Shown here: piece after piece, positions 9,501 through 18,580 of the stretch
Layout of the letters: each line of letters begins with the position of its first letter
Position numbering within the stretch: position 1 is the stretch's first letter
Virus record (IMG/VR): IMGVR_UViG_3300050343_000001
Span: 1 to 59,555 of that record
From: a virus
Strand: one strand, 5' to 3'
Length of the DNA stretch: 59,555 nucleotides
Notes under the pieces: model-generated
What the model was told of the DNA's origin: nothing
The model's input: the letters and a program-made list of their open reading frames with translations, nothing else
Databases searched by the model: none
Program-made: the position numbers and the translations under genes

Positions 9501-12500
9501 AATAAAGTCTCTTGCTTGTTCGTAACGACTTTTGTCTCCCAACGGCACTGCTGTAACGTGCTTACGTAACAACTCGGTTGCGCCTTTTGCAGTGCGTCCC
9601 AGCAACAACATGTCAGGTACTGCTCGTGTATCCGGTGCTGGAGTAAGTAACCCCATAACTAAACGATCTATATCGTCGAGCGGTGATTCTGGGGGTTTCG
9701 GCTTAAACCCTAGCATCTTGCGGAAAGCTCGCATGACTGCACTTGCAAACTTCTTCCACCCTGCCATTTTGCCGCCGTCTACACTCATAAGAGCTAGCGC
9801 TCTTTGGAACTCAGGATTACCGAACGCCTCTGCAACAAACTCGTCTAAGTTTTTCGTACCGTACACGTCGCCAAGTTGCGCTCTCGCCGCTTCAAGAAGT
9901 GCTTGCAACTGCTTAACTTCTGGTAAATTAGGGTTAGCTAAAGATGCTGAAGTAACCGCGTGAGCCATCTCGTGTAAAACAGTATGCACGTTCATACCAT
10001 TGTTAGCGTCTATAAATACTGTGTTCGTTGCGGGGCGGAACATACCAGCCGCTTTGCGTCCTACCATTGTAGATAGATCGTCAACTACTTGCACTTGTGT
10101 AGTACCAATAGTTTCGGCCAACTTACCCGCAATCTGACGAACACGCTCTACTGGGTTTGTAGCGGCTATCGCATTAAGAGCAAACTGTAAGTCACCTCTT
10201 TGCAGTGCGTTCTGTATACTAGGTAGCAGTGCTTGGTCTAAACCATGTACCGGATCAGCGAGTAAGAAGCCCAAATCTCGTGAGTGCGCATAGCCATCAT
10301 ACAGACCCATAATTTCTTCGCCTGATATAACTGATTTAGCTTCAGGGTCATACACTATCCTTGTAGTTTGCGGTAGGACGGTAGATACTTTATTATTTTC
10401 TCTAAGCTGAAGACCCGTGCCGATAAGATATGATTCAAACGCAGTGCGACCTCTAACCGGTGTAGTTACGCGGAATAATTCCTCGCCTGACTTCAATGTA
10501 GTTGTTTTAACATCGCTAGCCATAGAACTGTCTAATGCAAGAGTTTTGTTTATCCGTTCGTTTGCAACTTTCAAACGTTCTGCAGCTGCGATTTCTTTTG
10601 CATCTTTGTTTTGCTGCTTTTTAAACGTCCTATCTATACTTTTCTGTATTGATTTAGCGGCATTGACCACGCCTATGTAGGCATCAGACGGATTAAACTT
10701 AGAAGTATCACGGTTAGCCATACGGCGGGCACGTATCATCTCTTGGATAGCACTGTCAGACATGTTTTCGTGAACCCAACGACGTGCGTTCATAGCCGCG
10801 GGCTGTGTTATACCATTATAGAAAGCAAACTGTGCAGGAGTATAATCTTTCTTAATAGTTTGCGTAGCCCCGATAGTCGCTTGCGAACCGATTTCAGCTA
10901 GGGCATCAACAGGTCTACGGAATCGTTTGAAGAATAACTTAGCTTTTTGAGCTGGTTTGTTCCCTTTAAGGGCAGTGTCCGGAGTAGTGAGGAGTTCAAT
11001 AATACCTTCTTTATCCACTGCGGTAGTAACTTCAGGGGCAGCTTGTGCGTCTATCTGTGTATCGTGATACTCTTGTAACCCTTCTGAACGACGCCCGTCT
11101 TCGAATAAGGCGTCAAGTTTAGCCTGAGCTTCTTGGTTGCGAGTATCTTCAGTGGCTTGTAGTTGCTCTTGTGATACTGCTTCCCCTTGAATTTCATTGG
11201 GGGGTGTCGGTGCAAGTGCTGTACCTTCGTTTAGTACGGGCATAACGCGGCGCGGACTATCTTCATCAACACCTTCTACTACTTGCTCGTCAACTTGCTC
11301 TGTAAGGGCTTCAACAGCTTCTGGGGCAACATCTTCGGCTTTGTCTTGAATATCTACTTCAACGATCTCGTTGCCGAAATGTATGTTTCTGCCTCCTCCC
11401 GGAGCATTGTTCTTATCGTTTAAAATCTCTACAGGTATAAGACCTACTCTGGGCTGAACCTCAAAAGTAACAGTTTCACTAGCATCGGAGCCAGCCTTCT
11501 TTTGATTCTTCCCTGTGCCATAAGATTTTAGATGTACAAGTTTAGCTTTGTTGTCGCCAATAGTGGTAAACTGCACAGGCATTTCTTCGTTTTGGAATAA
11601 ACCACCTACTTTAGCGGCTTCCTCATACGGCATGTATATAGTCCTACTTACACGAGGCTGTATTCCTGCACCCTTACCATATTTTTTATCTCGTATTGTA
11701 GTTGCGTCAGGGTACAGATCGTAGATAGAACCTTTCTCTACACTACGCCCCTTTTTCAAAGTCCTAAATCTGCTTACAGGATCGTCTTCTTGTTGGGCTG
11801 CGGCTTCTTCTAGTGTATTGAACTCTGGTCCCGCTGGTCCTCCAGACTCATCAACATTTGACAAATCTGTTCCCACTGGCCCGAGGTTAGATGCTGTAGG
11901 TTTTCCGGAATTTCCACGTTTACCTGACTCATCTCCGACGTTTGCCACGCCGTCTCCACTACCCGAAACGCCTCCTCCAGCTCTTTCGTTTCCAAGTTCA
12001 GATTGTCCATCTGTATCTCCTAACAACGCCCTTACTTTAGCCTTTGTGTCGTCGGAAGTACGAGAGTTTTTTAGGTACTCCTCTAACTGTTCTTTTACTT
12101 TAGGATCAGTAATGGGTAAGCCAAGTATATTCTTATTTTTATTCTTACGTAAAGAGGAGCTTTTAATTATGCCTAGCTCGTCAAACAGCTCGTCAGTTAC
12201 AATAATTTCTTCAGTGACGGGTGTCACTGTACGAGTAGGGATTATGCTTTTACCCTCGCCAAACGCACCAAGTGTAGCTCGTGTACCACCACCGATTAGA
12301 CCACCTGCAATGGCGGCTTCACGATACTCTGCAATGGCATCGTCACTATCAATAGGTAATCCAGCTTGCGCACGTTCTAGCATTTGTTGTCCGACTTCAG
12401 TCAAACTTTCAGTACCAGCACCGCCTGTAGCACGAGAACCTGTACGTGTGAGTACGCCTTTCCAACCTTCTTTAGTAGAACCAACCGGTTTTAGTAACTT

Positions 12501-13205
12501 AAACCCACCTAGCAATAACTTGTCTGCAACACCTTCAAGTGCCGCTTGGCCGAAAGTAGCGGTCAGCGCATCGCCTACATCGACTCTATCTTTTGTACCT
12601 CTAGCTACTTCGTCCTCTTGACGTTGTATGTTGTTACCAAACAGAATCGGAGCGGTTACAAGACCAGCAGCTGTAGCACCAACAACAAACGGCGCAGCTG
12701 CACCCAAAACAGGAGCCGCAACAGGAGCCGCTAGAGTACCTAACGCCGCCGCGCCAAGACCAAGACCTAGTTGTGTACCTTGCTCACCAATAGTTTCACC
12801 TGCGAATGTCAACGCCGAGCCAAAACCATCAACGTCTGTAGACTGTAGTCGCTTAGGTTGTTCAAGGGACAAGAGCCCAAGTTGTTGGCCAGCACGTTCT
12901 TCTACACCGGTACCATACTTCTCAAGAAACCCAAGGCCAGTCTGCTCTCCGATAGTGCCGATAGTCTCACCAACAGCTTGCTTAACTTGTTGGAAACCCC
13001 TAGCACCGCCACGACCTAACGCAGTGCCATCGTCCACGTATAAGTCTTCGCCGTACCTATCTTTGTATGCTTTAAGGTCTTCTTCTCTATCACGCTGAAG
13101 AATCTGCGCTATTTTAGCAAACTCTACGTCTGAAGGATTTTCTCCGGATATAGTAAAGTCGTAACCTTTACCCGTTTGGGAGTCTACGTATTGGAAAATA
13201 CCCAT
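6594..13205 (-). CDS. Giant internal virion protein with zincin-like protease motif
   Basis: The 2203-residue product is by far the largest in the genome and the last of the late operon. N-terminal 200 residues: YVDSQTGKGYDF start, then two Ala/Gly-rich hydrophobic stretches (about 150-195) that could insert in a membrane. Middle: long charged or disordered segments. HEMAH at residues 1078-1082 with a downstream VAEAF Glu (about 1122) fits a gluzincin-type metalloprotease. C-terminal third: helical, with FKRFAVSRYYFMAHLVDQAL and a hydrophobic segment (TGSLAGVAGLPLMGAAAAIY), like the large polyvalent PLxRFG-type proteins of podoviruses. It is probably packed in the capsid and ejected with DNA to form a channel. 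The protease role is inferred from the motif only. Confidence 0.85.
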   Translation of the reverse strand: MGIFQYVDSQTGKGYDFTISGENPSDVEFAKIAQILQRDREEDLKAYKDRYGEDLYVDDGTALGRGGARGFQQVKQAVGETIGTIGEQTGLGFLEKYGTGVEERAGQQLGLLSLEQPKRLQSTDVDGFGSALTFAGETIGEQGTQLGLGLGAAALGTLAAPVAAPVLGAAAPFVVGATAAGLVTAPILFGNNIQRQEDEVARGTKDRVDVGDALTATFGQAALEGVADKLLLGGFKLLKPVGSTKEGWKGVLTRTGSRATGGAGTESLTEVGQQMLERAQAGLPIDSDDAIAEYREAAIAGGLIGGGTRATLGAFGEGKSIIPTRTVTPVTEEIIVTDELFDELGIIKSSSLRKNKNKNILGLPITDPKVKEQLEEYLKNSRTSDDTKAKVRALLGDTDGQSELGNERAGGGVSGSGDGVANVGDESGKRGNSGKPTASNLGPVGTDLSNVDESGGPAGPEFNTLEEAAAQQEDDPVSRFRTLKKGRSVEKGSIYDLYPDATTIRDKKYGKGAGIQPRVSRTIYMPYEEAAKVGGLFQNEEMPVQFTTIGDNKAKLVHLKSYGTGKNQKKAGSDASETVTFEVQPRVGLIPVEILNDKNNAPGGGRNIHFGNEIVEVDIQDKAEDVAPEAVEALTEQVDEQVVEGVDEDSPRRVMPVLNEGTALAPTPPNEIQGEAVSQEQLQATEDTRNQEAQAKLDALFEDGRRSEGLQEYHDTQIDAQAAPEVTTAVDKEGIIELLTTPDTALKGNKPAQKAKLFFKRFRRPVDALAEIGSQATIGATQTIKKDYTPAQFAFYNGITQPAAMNARRWVHENMSDSAIQEMIRARRMANRDTSKFNPSDAYIGVVNAAKSIQKSIDRTFKKQQNKDAKEIAAAERLKVANERINKTLALDSSMASDVKTTTLKSGEELFRVTTPVRGRTAFESYLIGTGLQLRENNKVSTVLPQTTRIVYDPEAKSVISGEEIMGLYDGYAHSRDLGFLLADPVHGLDQALLPSIQNALQRGDLQFALNAIAATNPVERVRQIAGKLAETIGTTQVQVVDDLSTMVGRKAAGMFRPATNTVFIDANNGMNVHTVLHEMAHAVTSASLANPNLPEVKQLQALLEAARAQLGDVYGTKNLDEFVAEAFGNPEFQRALALMSVDGGKMAGWKKFASAVMRAFRKMLGFKPKPPESPLDDIDRLVMGLLTPAPDTRAVPDMLLLGRTAKGATELLRKHVTAVPLGDKSRYEQARDFISENTPRKLKQWVLAVQPVNNLARLAEDRIPFANELNVLIDQTSGALRKSFEPVDVLYNDYRAYRNANPEGYNRMQALMNRATQDEVDPARPQSTYDKYWLSYYDMVTERTVMKSFVDVKKRNAEIKKLNDDLKQKFGGQDMPRSKAKKAGEPSDEKKALWKTLNDEYELLGKQGQDLYKITRDMGEAAQDRIMPAIRARIASLGIDAEAQKTAFEKLSDLLHAQGGIIRPYFKLSRDGDFRLSYNAPDPLRNGGLEVFTEYYTSEKDMLQAQENVVKYLESIGRGDEVSNIEVGKREAKRDYGKAPTSSFVFEVLQALQVAGVDPQAIDRIIDLSLDAIPERSFMQSFRSRKERSEGKRGILGALGDVTPSGMPGMEVDPAETFRDNFRSIEKQLVQLEYGAKIQVFRNKLTDGNYLKRLDTMDIAEKLDQVAEFAQAPSMARWSQIATSMGFGWTMGANISSAFNIMFDIPMAVHPYLAGEYGGGKATSAISRATKLFMGSPSTKMITVMGADGKPEIREVQLGKHNKGFDNYNFDDPNTPEDILRYKTLVEQAGARGMFNQSIDQEHVDLTNRKDVLAKMNQVSGFLVHHGERFGRQISLMAAYDLELNNRTDNGKKPATQADYDAAAQKAMKTTELTLGSTASAGRPVWAQKPVGNVAFLFKRFAVSRYYFMAHLVDQALAEADPDIRKIARKQLAYFMVTTGSLAGVAGLPLMGAAAAIYDMFADDDEDDFEAMMRKMLPGTLYDGLANELLGVDIASRVSMNSLLYRQPFIDKDQSRFYTLIEQLGGPVVGVGLSVERGYDLLQEGEVQRGLEAMAPAAMRNISKFQRFSTEGANTMRGNPIVDDINPYNSFMQLLGFAPADYVENLKINSSERRRQNAVDERRRKLLRRHNMAKTQGDREAVRKIREDIREFNQSLPAEYKEDAIDGKALKKSLSGFLTTTGKMVNGIVYTDAMRKSFEEYE

Positions 13206-13214
13206 TTATTTAAC

Positions 13215-15257
13215 CTATTTAGTTTCGTAATCGTATGCAGTGTTTTTACTACCTGTAGGGTTAACGTTAATGTTAGCACTACGGTATGCTTGTCTTATAG
13301 CCTGTTCTAACTCAGCTATTCGGTCGTTTATTCTTTCACGAGCTACTCTATCAGGATCGACCATTTTCCCCGTGCCAAATCCTAGAATCGACGATTCTTC
13401 AGGTTCTCTAAGCGACTCACGTTCTGCTACTAGCGCCTCTAGCTGCTTTCGCATATCTGTAAGGTACGCCCCAGTAACGGGTTTGCGCATGCCTGCTTTT
13501 GCTTTGGCTAGCTGAATCGACGTTAAGTCTTTATATGCAGATAGGCCAGCTTGCCCTGCTTTACCAAAGTCACCTGTACTCATTAACGTAAGGCCAGCTT
13601 GGGCTAGCGCCAACCACTGATCTTGATTTAGCTTACTTGCACCGGCCTTAAATGACTTGTCATCGGATGTTTCAACCGGAGCCTTTTTAACACTCGCAAT
13701 ACCTACTTTTGACATAGCCTCATCTTCATCCGCTATTCGTTTAGCTCTTTCGGCGTCGTCTTTCTTCTCCTGCATCTTAACTTCATAAGGGGTCGGCGGA
13801 GCGAACACCTCGGCTGCAGCACCCATAGCGTTACCTTGTCTCTCAGCTGCGTTAAACCTAGCGATGTTGTTGTTGGTTTGATCGCGCTTCTCTTGCGCTC
13901 TTTTTTCCACGTCTATAAAATACTGGTCAAGTCCGCTGGGGTTGTTGGGGTCACGCATGAACCCACTAAAAGCAGATTGCCCTTCATATCTAGGGAATCC
14001 CTTAGAAGCACGGTCAAGAAAAGGGCCGACCCCTTCCGCTATTCTTTCTACAAAGCCGGGATTTTCTGGGTCACGGCCATACCCACCATAGATAGAAGTG
14101 GCGTTAGGGTCTAAGATTTGACCTAAGCCCATGCCTCCTTGCACCTGCTGTCCGGGGTATGCTTTAGGAACAAAATTTGGATCAGCGTTTGGATAAAATT
14201 TATCTAACTCAGTAGTCTTAATAGCATCAGGAGCATATAGCCCTTGCTTCTGTGCTAGTATAGCCTGTGCGACTTCGTCCGGAGAGTTAGAAGTTTGGTT
14301 TATCGGGTTAGTCGTAGGATCGTTAAGTAACTTAGAAGTTTGGTTCAACTGCCCAGAGAACTTTAGGCCATAATCCCTTAAAGTCGTGCCGTTGGAATCC
14401 GCTGGGTTATACTCACCCCCAGATTCTATAAACTGACGCATACCACTTTTACCACCTAAATGAGCCATAGCCATGATGCTGTCGTCGTTAATTAACACAC
14501 CATTAATTGTTTGCCCCTTATACTCATCCAAGCCTGTGCCACTTGCATAGTCCGAAATATCTTTTTGGTGCCATTGGACAACTTCTTCTTGTAGAGCTGG
14601 AGTAGCTTTAAACTGCTCCATAGTAAAATCTTTACCTGTCGCGTCACGAAAATCTGTTAGCCTATCTTCTCCAAACTGGTACTTACCAACAAAACCTTCA
14701 CTGTTCTGTGCGTTATACCCCCCACTTCCTTGACTCTCACTCTCGCCAAGCTGTGTTAACATGCTAGAGGATAAAGACGCTGCAATCCGAGCAAGTTCTT
14801 CTGGGTTGTCTTTGTACTGTTCGTATAAAGCTGGATTGCTTACTTTTAATCTTGCAATAGCGCTCATATCATCACCTGACACAAACCCACCGGGGGCTAG
14901 GCGCATAATGCCACCCTCAGCCATACGTTGAGGTTGATTAGGTTGTCCGGGTAGTTTCGATGCTTGCATGTTCGACACGCCTGTATTCTGTGTCATGTCT
15001 GTTTTAGGAGCCATAGACTGTGCAACTTGTGCAATACCTTGTTGTGGTACGCCCGCCGCAGACACAGCTTCCTGAGCAACAGTAGGTTGCATTAATCCTT
15101 CTTGTCGCTGTGCATCTGATCGCATACGCTTTCGACGCTCAATCTCACTCAACACCATGAACTGAGGCGCAGAACCCGTAGGCATTTGCATTTCTCTTAT
15201 CAACTGTTCTTCGGAGAAGTTCTTTAGTTTGTCTTGAGTGTCGATCATATTAAGCAT
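13215..15257 (-). CDS. Internal virion protein with lytic transglycosylase-like domain
   Basis: The 680-residue product carries a lysozyme-like peptidoglycan-cleaving domain at about residues 165-300. LGESESQGSGGYNAQ contains the likely catalytic Glu. It is followed by GFVGKYQFG, MAHLGGKSGM and GGEYNPADSNGTTLRDYG, the arrangement seen in phage virion transglycosylases. The N-terminal 130 residues are Gln/Met-rich and probably disordered; the C-terminal 250 residues are helical. It would open the cell wall locally during genome entry, like T7 gp16. Its ATG overlaps the stop of the upstream gene as TAATG, with AAGG about 9 bases before. An alternative start is three codons in. Confidence 0.85.
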   Translation of the reverse strand: MLNMIDTQDKLKNFSEEQLIREMQMPTGSAPQFMVLSEIERRKRMRSDAQRQEGLMQPTVAQEAVSAAGVPQQGIAQVAQSMAPKTDMTQNTGVSNMQASKLPGQPNQPQRMAEGGIMRLAPGGFVSGDDMSAIARLKVSNPALYEQYKDNPEELARIAASLSSSMLTQLGESESQGSGGYNAQNSEGFVGKYQFGEDRLTDFRDATGKDFTMEQFKATPALQEEVVQWHQKDISDYASGTGLDEYKGQTINGVLINDDSIMAMAHLGGKSGMRQFIESGGEYNPADSNGTTLRDYGLKFSGQLNQTSKLLNDPTTNPINQTSNSPDEVAQAILAQKQGLYAPDAIKTTELDKFYPNADPNFVPKAYPGQQVQGGMGLGQILDPNATSIYGGYGRDPENPGFVERIAEGVGPFLDRASKGFPRYEGQSAFSGFMRDPNNPSGLDQYFIDVEKRAQEKRDQTNNNIARFNAAERQGNAMGAAAEVFAPPTPYEVKMQEKKDDAERAKRIADEDEAMSKVGIASVKKAPVETSDDKSFKAGASKLNQDQWLALAQAGLTLMSTGDFGKAGQAGLSAYKDLTSIQLAKAKAGMRKPVTGAYLTDMRKQLEALVAERESLREPEESSILGFGTGKMVDPDRVARERINDRIAELEQAIRQAYRSANINVNPTGSKNTAYDYETK

Positions 15258-16312
15258 TATGCGAAAGCCTTATATAGAGATAGTCCAGTTAAACCTGCAC
15301 CAACCGCTTGCTGTGCCGCGCCGGGTTGTTGTCTAGGAGTAGTCGTAGTGCTTGTTCCTGACGTTGAACCCGTTGCAGCAATAGGCATACCAGATAAGAT
15401 ACCCGTCATATTACCAATCTGCTCACGAGTGTAGCCTTGCTGTTCAAGGAAGTTAGCATAGTCTAAATCGAGCCCTGCTTGACCTTCAGCTTGTATGTCT
15501 TGGCCTACGCCTTCACGCAACTGCTCGTTCTGTATTTGTGTCTGCCGTTCAATCTCACCCAAACGAGTAAGCTCTGTACCCATACCAGCACCGGCTCTAA
15601 GTGCCGCAAGTCCTTGCCCTGCACCGAATTGATCCGATGCTTCTTGACCTGTTTGTACTCGTCCAAGCTCTGCGGCTTGTCGTTGCTCTGCGGTCATCTG
15701 TGCGGCTCTATCGGCACCGAACTGTTTCGATGCAGCGTCAAATGCACTCTGTGAGCCTTTGGCTTGGATGTTAGCCAACTGACCTAGTAGTTGTTCTTCC
15801 GCTAGACCTTGTTGTACTGCTTGTCGTGACCCACCGAAAGCACCGGCTTGGACTGCCTTAGCATCTCTAGCACCCTGTAAACGATTAAAGTCTGTGACCG
15901 CTGCTTCTTTTTGCTGGTCTGTCACTAGCTGTTGATACGGAGACATGTACTGAGATACGTTGTCACCAGTAAACATAGCTGGGTCAGAGTAGCCAAACTG
16001 TGAATAGTTGTCAGCGTTGTAATTACCAAGCTCAGTAGCACGATCCATGCCTGCAGCAGCGTAGTCTTGTGCATCTCCAAGTCCAGAAACTCCGGTATCG
16101 GCTATGCCCAGCATGTTATCACGAGATGCGGTTACATTCGGATCGGTTGCCGCTAGGCGATCACCCGTGTAGGCCTCATACGGTTTGTTAAACTCTGCCT
16201 CTGCTTTGGCTATGTTGCGCTCAAAGTAAGGCTTCGCCCAATCTGGTAAATCTGACTGAGTAGTTGTCTGCCCAGTAGTTTGATCGTATACAGTTTTACT
16301 GCCACCACACAT
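15257..16312 (-). CDS. Virion/internal core protein beginning MCGG
   Basis: The 351-residue product is Gln/Ala-rich and mostly helical (DAASKQFGADRAAQMTAEQR and similar stretches), with a Thr/Ser/Pro-rich C-terminal region and a final small hydrophobic helix (AVGAGLTGLSLYKAFA). It begins MCGGSKTVYD, and the upstream neighbour also begins MCGGG, an unusual shared N-terminus with a Cys at position 2. Strong RBS AAGGAGCTAAATT before ATG. Position between two large virion proteins, and similarity of composition to podovirus internal core proteins, point to a capsid interior or ejection role. No enzymatic motif is visible. Confidence 0.8.
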   Translation of the reverse strand: MCGGSKTVYDQTTGQTTTQSDLPDWAKPYFERNIAKAEAEFNKPYEAYTGDRLAATDPNVTASRDNMLGIADTGVSGLGDAQDYAAAGMDRATELGNYNADNYSQFGYSDPAMFTGDNVSQYMSPYQQLVTDQQKEAAVTDFNRLQGARDAKAVQAGAFGGSRQAVQQGLAEEQLLGQLANIQAKGSQSAFDAASKQFGADRAAQMTAEQRQAAELGRVQTGQEASDQFGAGQGLAALRAGAGMGTELTRLGEIERQTQIQNEQLREGVGQDIQAEGQAGLDLDYANFLEQQGYTREQIGNMTGILSGMPIAATGSTSGTSTTTTPRQQPGAAQQAVGAGLTGLSLYKAFA

Positions 16313-16323
16313 AATTTAGCTCC

Positions 16324-18090
16324 TTACGCTGTTCTAGCTGCAAGCTCGCGTATAACACGCGGTGCATTATCTTCGGATTCGTTTATAGTGTCGAGAAACC
16401 CGCCACCGTACATCTTTTCAAGTGCTTTTGCAGTTTTTGCACGGAGTACATATTCTCCATCTGCAAGTAACACATCTTCCTGTCCTTCAAGGGACGCAGG
16501 TACTTTGTCGTCAACACCAGAACCATCGCCCGGCCCGTTGACTTCACCAGCTTCACCATTAGCGAAACGCTCTATTGTATCGTCTAGCTCGCCAGACTGT
16601 ACTGCCTCAACTAAGTTTTTAAGAGCTTCTTCACCGTAGGTAGCTAAGAATTTACCTAACGCAACGGATGCTTCCTCTTTAGACATATCACCTTTTACAG
16701 CTCTAACTGCATCGACTATATCAGTCTTCTCATTACCACCTTCTTGTGGGACAGCTGCAATACCTTCTTGTGGGACTACTTCAAGCTCACCACCCGGTGC
16801 AAAACCTCTCACTGAGCCTAGAATGTTCTGTGGGAAAGTGCCTTGATCGACGATATTCCTTTGAAGTTCTGCGAAACCTTGGAAGTTATTGGGTCCACGA
16901 GGATCGGGTCTAGGCTGTGCCATAAACATGCTCGAGAGTCCGCCACCAGCAGTAGGAAGAACTCCACTGTTACTAAATGTCTGCCGTTCTTTCATGTTGA
17001 CTTCTTCTAGAAAGTTATCCTTCTTTTGCTCAAAGCCAGCATCGCCGTATTCACCCTCTAGGTAGTTACCGTACTGCTTTAAAGGCTCGCTATACGCAGG
17101 TCGTCGCATTTTAAATGCTGCATTTGCTGATAGCATTTGACCCGGATACCCACCGCCGCGCATCTTTGTTACTTGGCTTTGTTGGTACTCAAGTAACTGT
17201 GCATAGCTTGGGTTGATTATGAATCTAGGAGACATCGGATCGTTAGGGTCGTAGTCAGGATTTGGAATCGGCTCAAATGCACCTTCTGCAGCTGCCGCAC
17301 TCATATTAGACATAGCTGGCCCTGCTGGCCCTGCAACTGTAGGTGTAGCTACTGTTTGTCTAACTCTATCGTCATTATTGTCAGAGCCATCTGCCATAGA
17401 CCGCCCAGCTTCAACAGCTTTCCGTTTTTGTTCGAGCATGTATTTTGATCGTTCTTCAGCACTGCTAAACTCCGGACCTGCAAAAAAGCCTCCGGGTTGG
17501 AACATACCTTTAAAACCACCATCGTTTGTTGTACCGTAATGTACGCCTTTAGTATAGGTACTTGGGTCTCCCATTCCCCCCGGAACTATGCCTGAAGCAA
17601 TCCCCGTAGCGCCTTGTATAGTACTGCCGTTACGCCCGCTCAGTATACCGGTATTAACATTTGTATTTGCTGCAGAAACGTTTCTTCTATCCCTGTTACC
17701 GTCACCGCCACCGGAGAACAAAGCGTTTTTTACAGCGTTCCCGCCTATACCAAGAGCTACACCACCAAGTCCACCAGTCAGCCCGCCAATAACAGCTGCC
17801 CTAACTATGCCATCGTTATATGCTTTAGTTTCGCTTTTCGGCACAAAGAACGACCCCGTGTCATCGTTATTGCGTACAAGGATATTTCTGTCTCGCTCTT
17901 CGTTAGGGTTTGAGGATACTGCTGTATAAGTATTCCTAGCCCTATCGGCAGTTAACACACCGTCTCGATACGAAAACCCGTCGTTCGGAGTGATAGCGTT
18001 GGCTAACTTTTCTCCAGCACTGTTGCCAGAGCCTTTTTTCTTGTCGTTATCTTTATTGTTTGATCCGCCTAAGTCACCGCCGCCACACAT
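16324..18090 (-). CDS. Gly-rich virion protein beginning MCGGG
   Basis: The 588-residue product starts MCGGGDLGGSNNKDNDKKKG. A Gly/Ala hydrophobic stretch follows at about residues 90-115 (AAVIGGLTGGLGGVALGIGG), which could cross a membrane. The body is long and Gly/Pro/Asn-rich. The C-terminal segment GPGDGSGVDDKVPASLEGQE followed by DVLLADGEYVLRA is a pattern common in phage virion proteins. It lies with the internal virion genes and is probably ejected or part of the core. RBS is AAGGG-like at about 9 bases. No catalytic motif was recognised. Confidence 0.8.
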   Translation of the reverse strand: MCGGGDLGGSNNKDNDKKKGSGNSAGEKLANAITPNDGFSYRDGVLTADRARNTYTAVSSNPNEERDRNILVRNNDDTGSFFVPKSETKAYNDGIVRAAVIGGLTGGLGGVALGIGGNAVKNALFSGGGDGNRDRRNVSAANTNVNTGILSGRNGSTIQGATGIASGIVPGGMGDPSTYTKGVHYGTTNDGGFKGMFQPGGFFAGPEFSSAEERSKYMLEQKRKAVEAGRSMADGSDNNDDRVRQTVATPTVAGPAGPAMSNMSAAAAEGAFEPIPNPDYDPNDPMSPRFIINPSYAQLLEYQQSQVTKMRGGGYPGQMLSANAAFKMRRPAYSEPLKQYGNYLEGEYGDAGFEQKKDNFLEEVNMKERQTFSNSGVLPTAGGGLSSMFMAQPRPDPRGPNNFQGFAELQRNIVDQGTFPQNILGSVRGFAPGGELEVVPQEGIAAVPQEGGNEKTDIVDAVRAVKGDMSKEEASVALGKFLATYGEEALKNLVEAVQSGELDDTIERFANGEAGEVNGPGDGSGVDDKVPASLEGQEDVLLADGEYVLRAKTAKALEKMYGGGFLDTINESEDNAPRVIRELAARTA

Positions 18091-18120
18091 GTAAAAACCC
18101 TTTTTCTTAAACTTGTTGTG

Positions 18121-18579
18121 TTATTCTACTACACGTTGCTTATAATTTCCACCCACAACATTATATCCTAACTTTTGTAACATTGCACCGGTTTTACCGG
18201 CACTTAAACCACTAGAAACACCCATGTATATCTCTGCGGCTTTACGCTCTTTAGCCCATTTTTCAAAGGCTCTCAGCAACTGCAGTCCAACGCGAGAACC
18301 TCTACTTTGTGTAGACACATACCACACTGTGTCGGATGCTATCAAGTCAGTACCGAAATAATGTTCGCCTATAGACCCAAGAAGAATACTATTAGGTACG
18401 CCATTAGCAGTGCCAATGTATGCAAAACGTGTGTCTGGGTTAGTCATAAAGTCATATATTAATCGACCACACTTATCTGGGTCGTAGTTAAAATGCCTAT
18501 AAACACTTTCTTGGTGCATCTGATAGCCAAGATCAATAGCCGCAGGTACATCTTTTGGTTCTATAGGACGTATAGGCAT
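18121..18579 (-). CDS. GNAT-family N-acetyltransferase
   Basis: The 152-residue product begins MPIRPIEPKDVPAAIDLGYQ, the usual GNAT strand 1/helix 1. It has the acetyl-CoA-binding region STQSRGSRVGLQLLRAFE (Q/R-x-x-G-x-G/A-like) and a C-terminal LQKLGYNVVGGNY. Length is typical for a single-domain GNAT. Its substrate is unknown. It lies between the endolysin and the internal virion genes, so it is expressed late; phage virion-module GNATs of this kind are common in marine phages. Possible targets are a virion protein or a host protein, neither testable from sequence. Confidence 0.85.
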   Translation of the reverse strand: MPIRPIEPKDVPAAIDLGYQMHQESVYRHFNYDPDKCGRLIYDFMTNPDTRFAYIGTANGVPNSILLGSIGEHYFGTDLIASDTVWYVSTQSRGSRVGLQLLRAFEKWAKERKAAEIYMGVSSGLSAGKTGAMLQKLGYNVVGGNYKQRVVE

Positions 18580-18580
18580 A

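Noticed and set aside
11810-12010. 66-codon minus frame within the giant gene
   Set aside because: Other-frame shadow of the giant gene; no separate signals.
11818-12621. 267-codon open frame antisense to the giant virion gene
   Set aside because: Pro/Ser-rich translation, no RBS, and lies entirely within a convincing gene.
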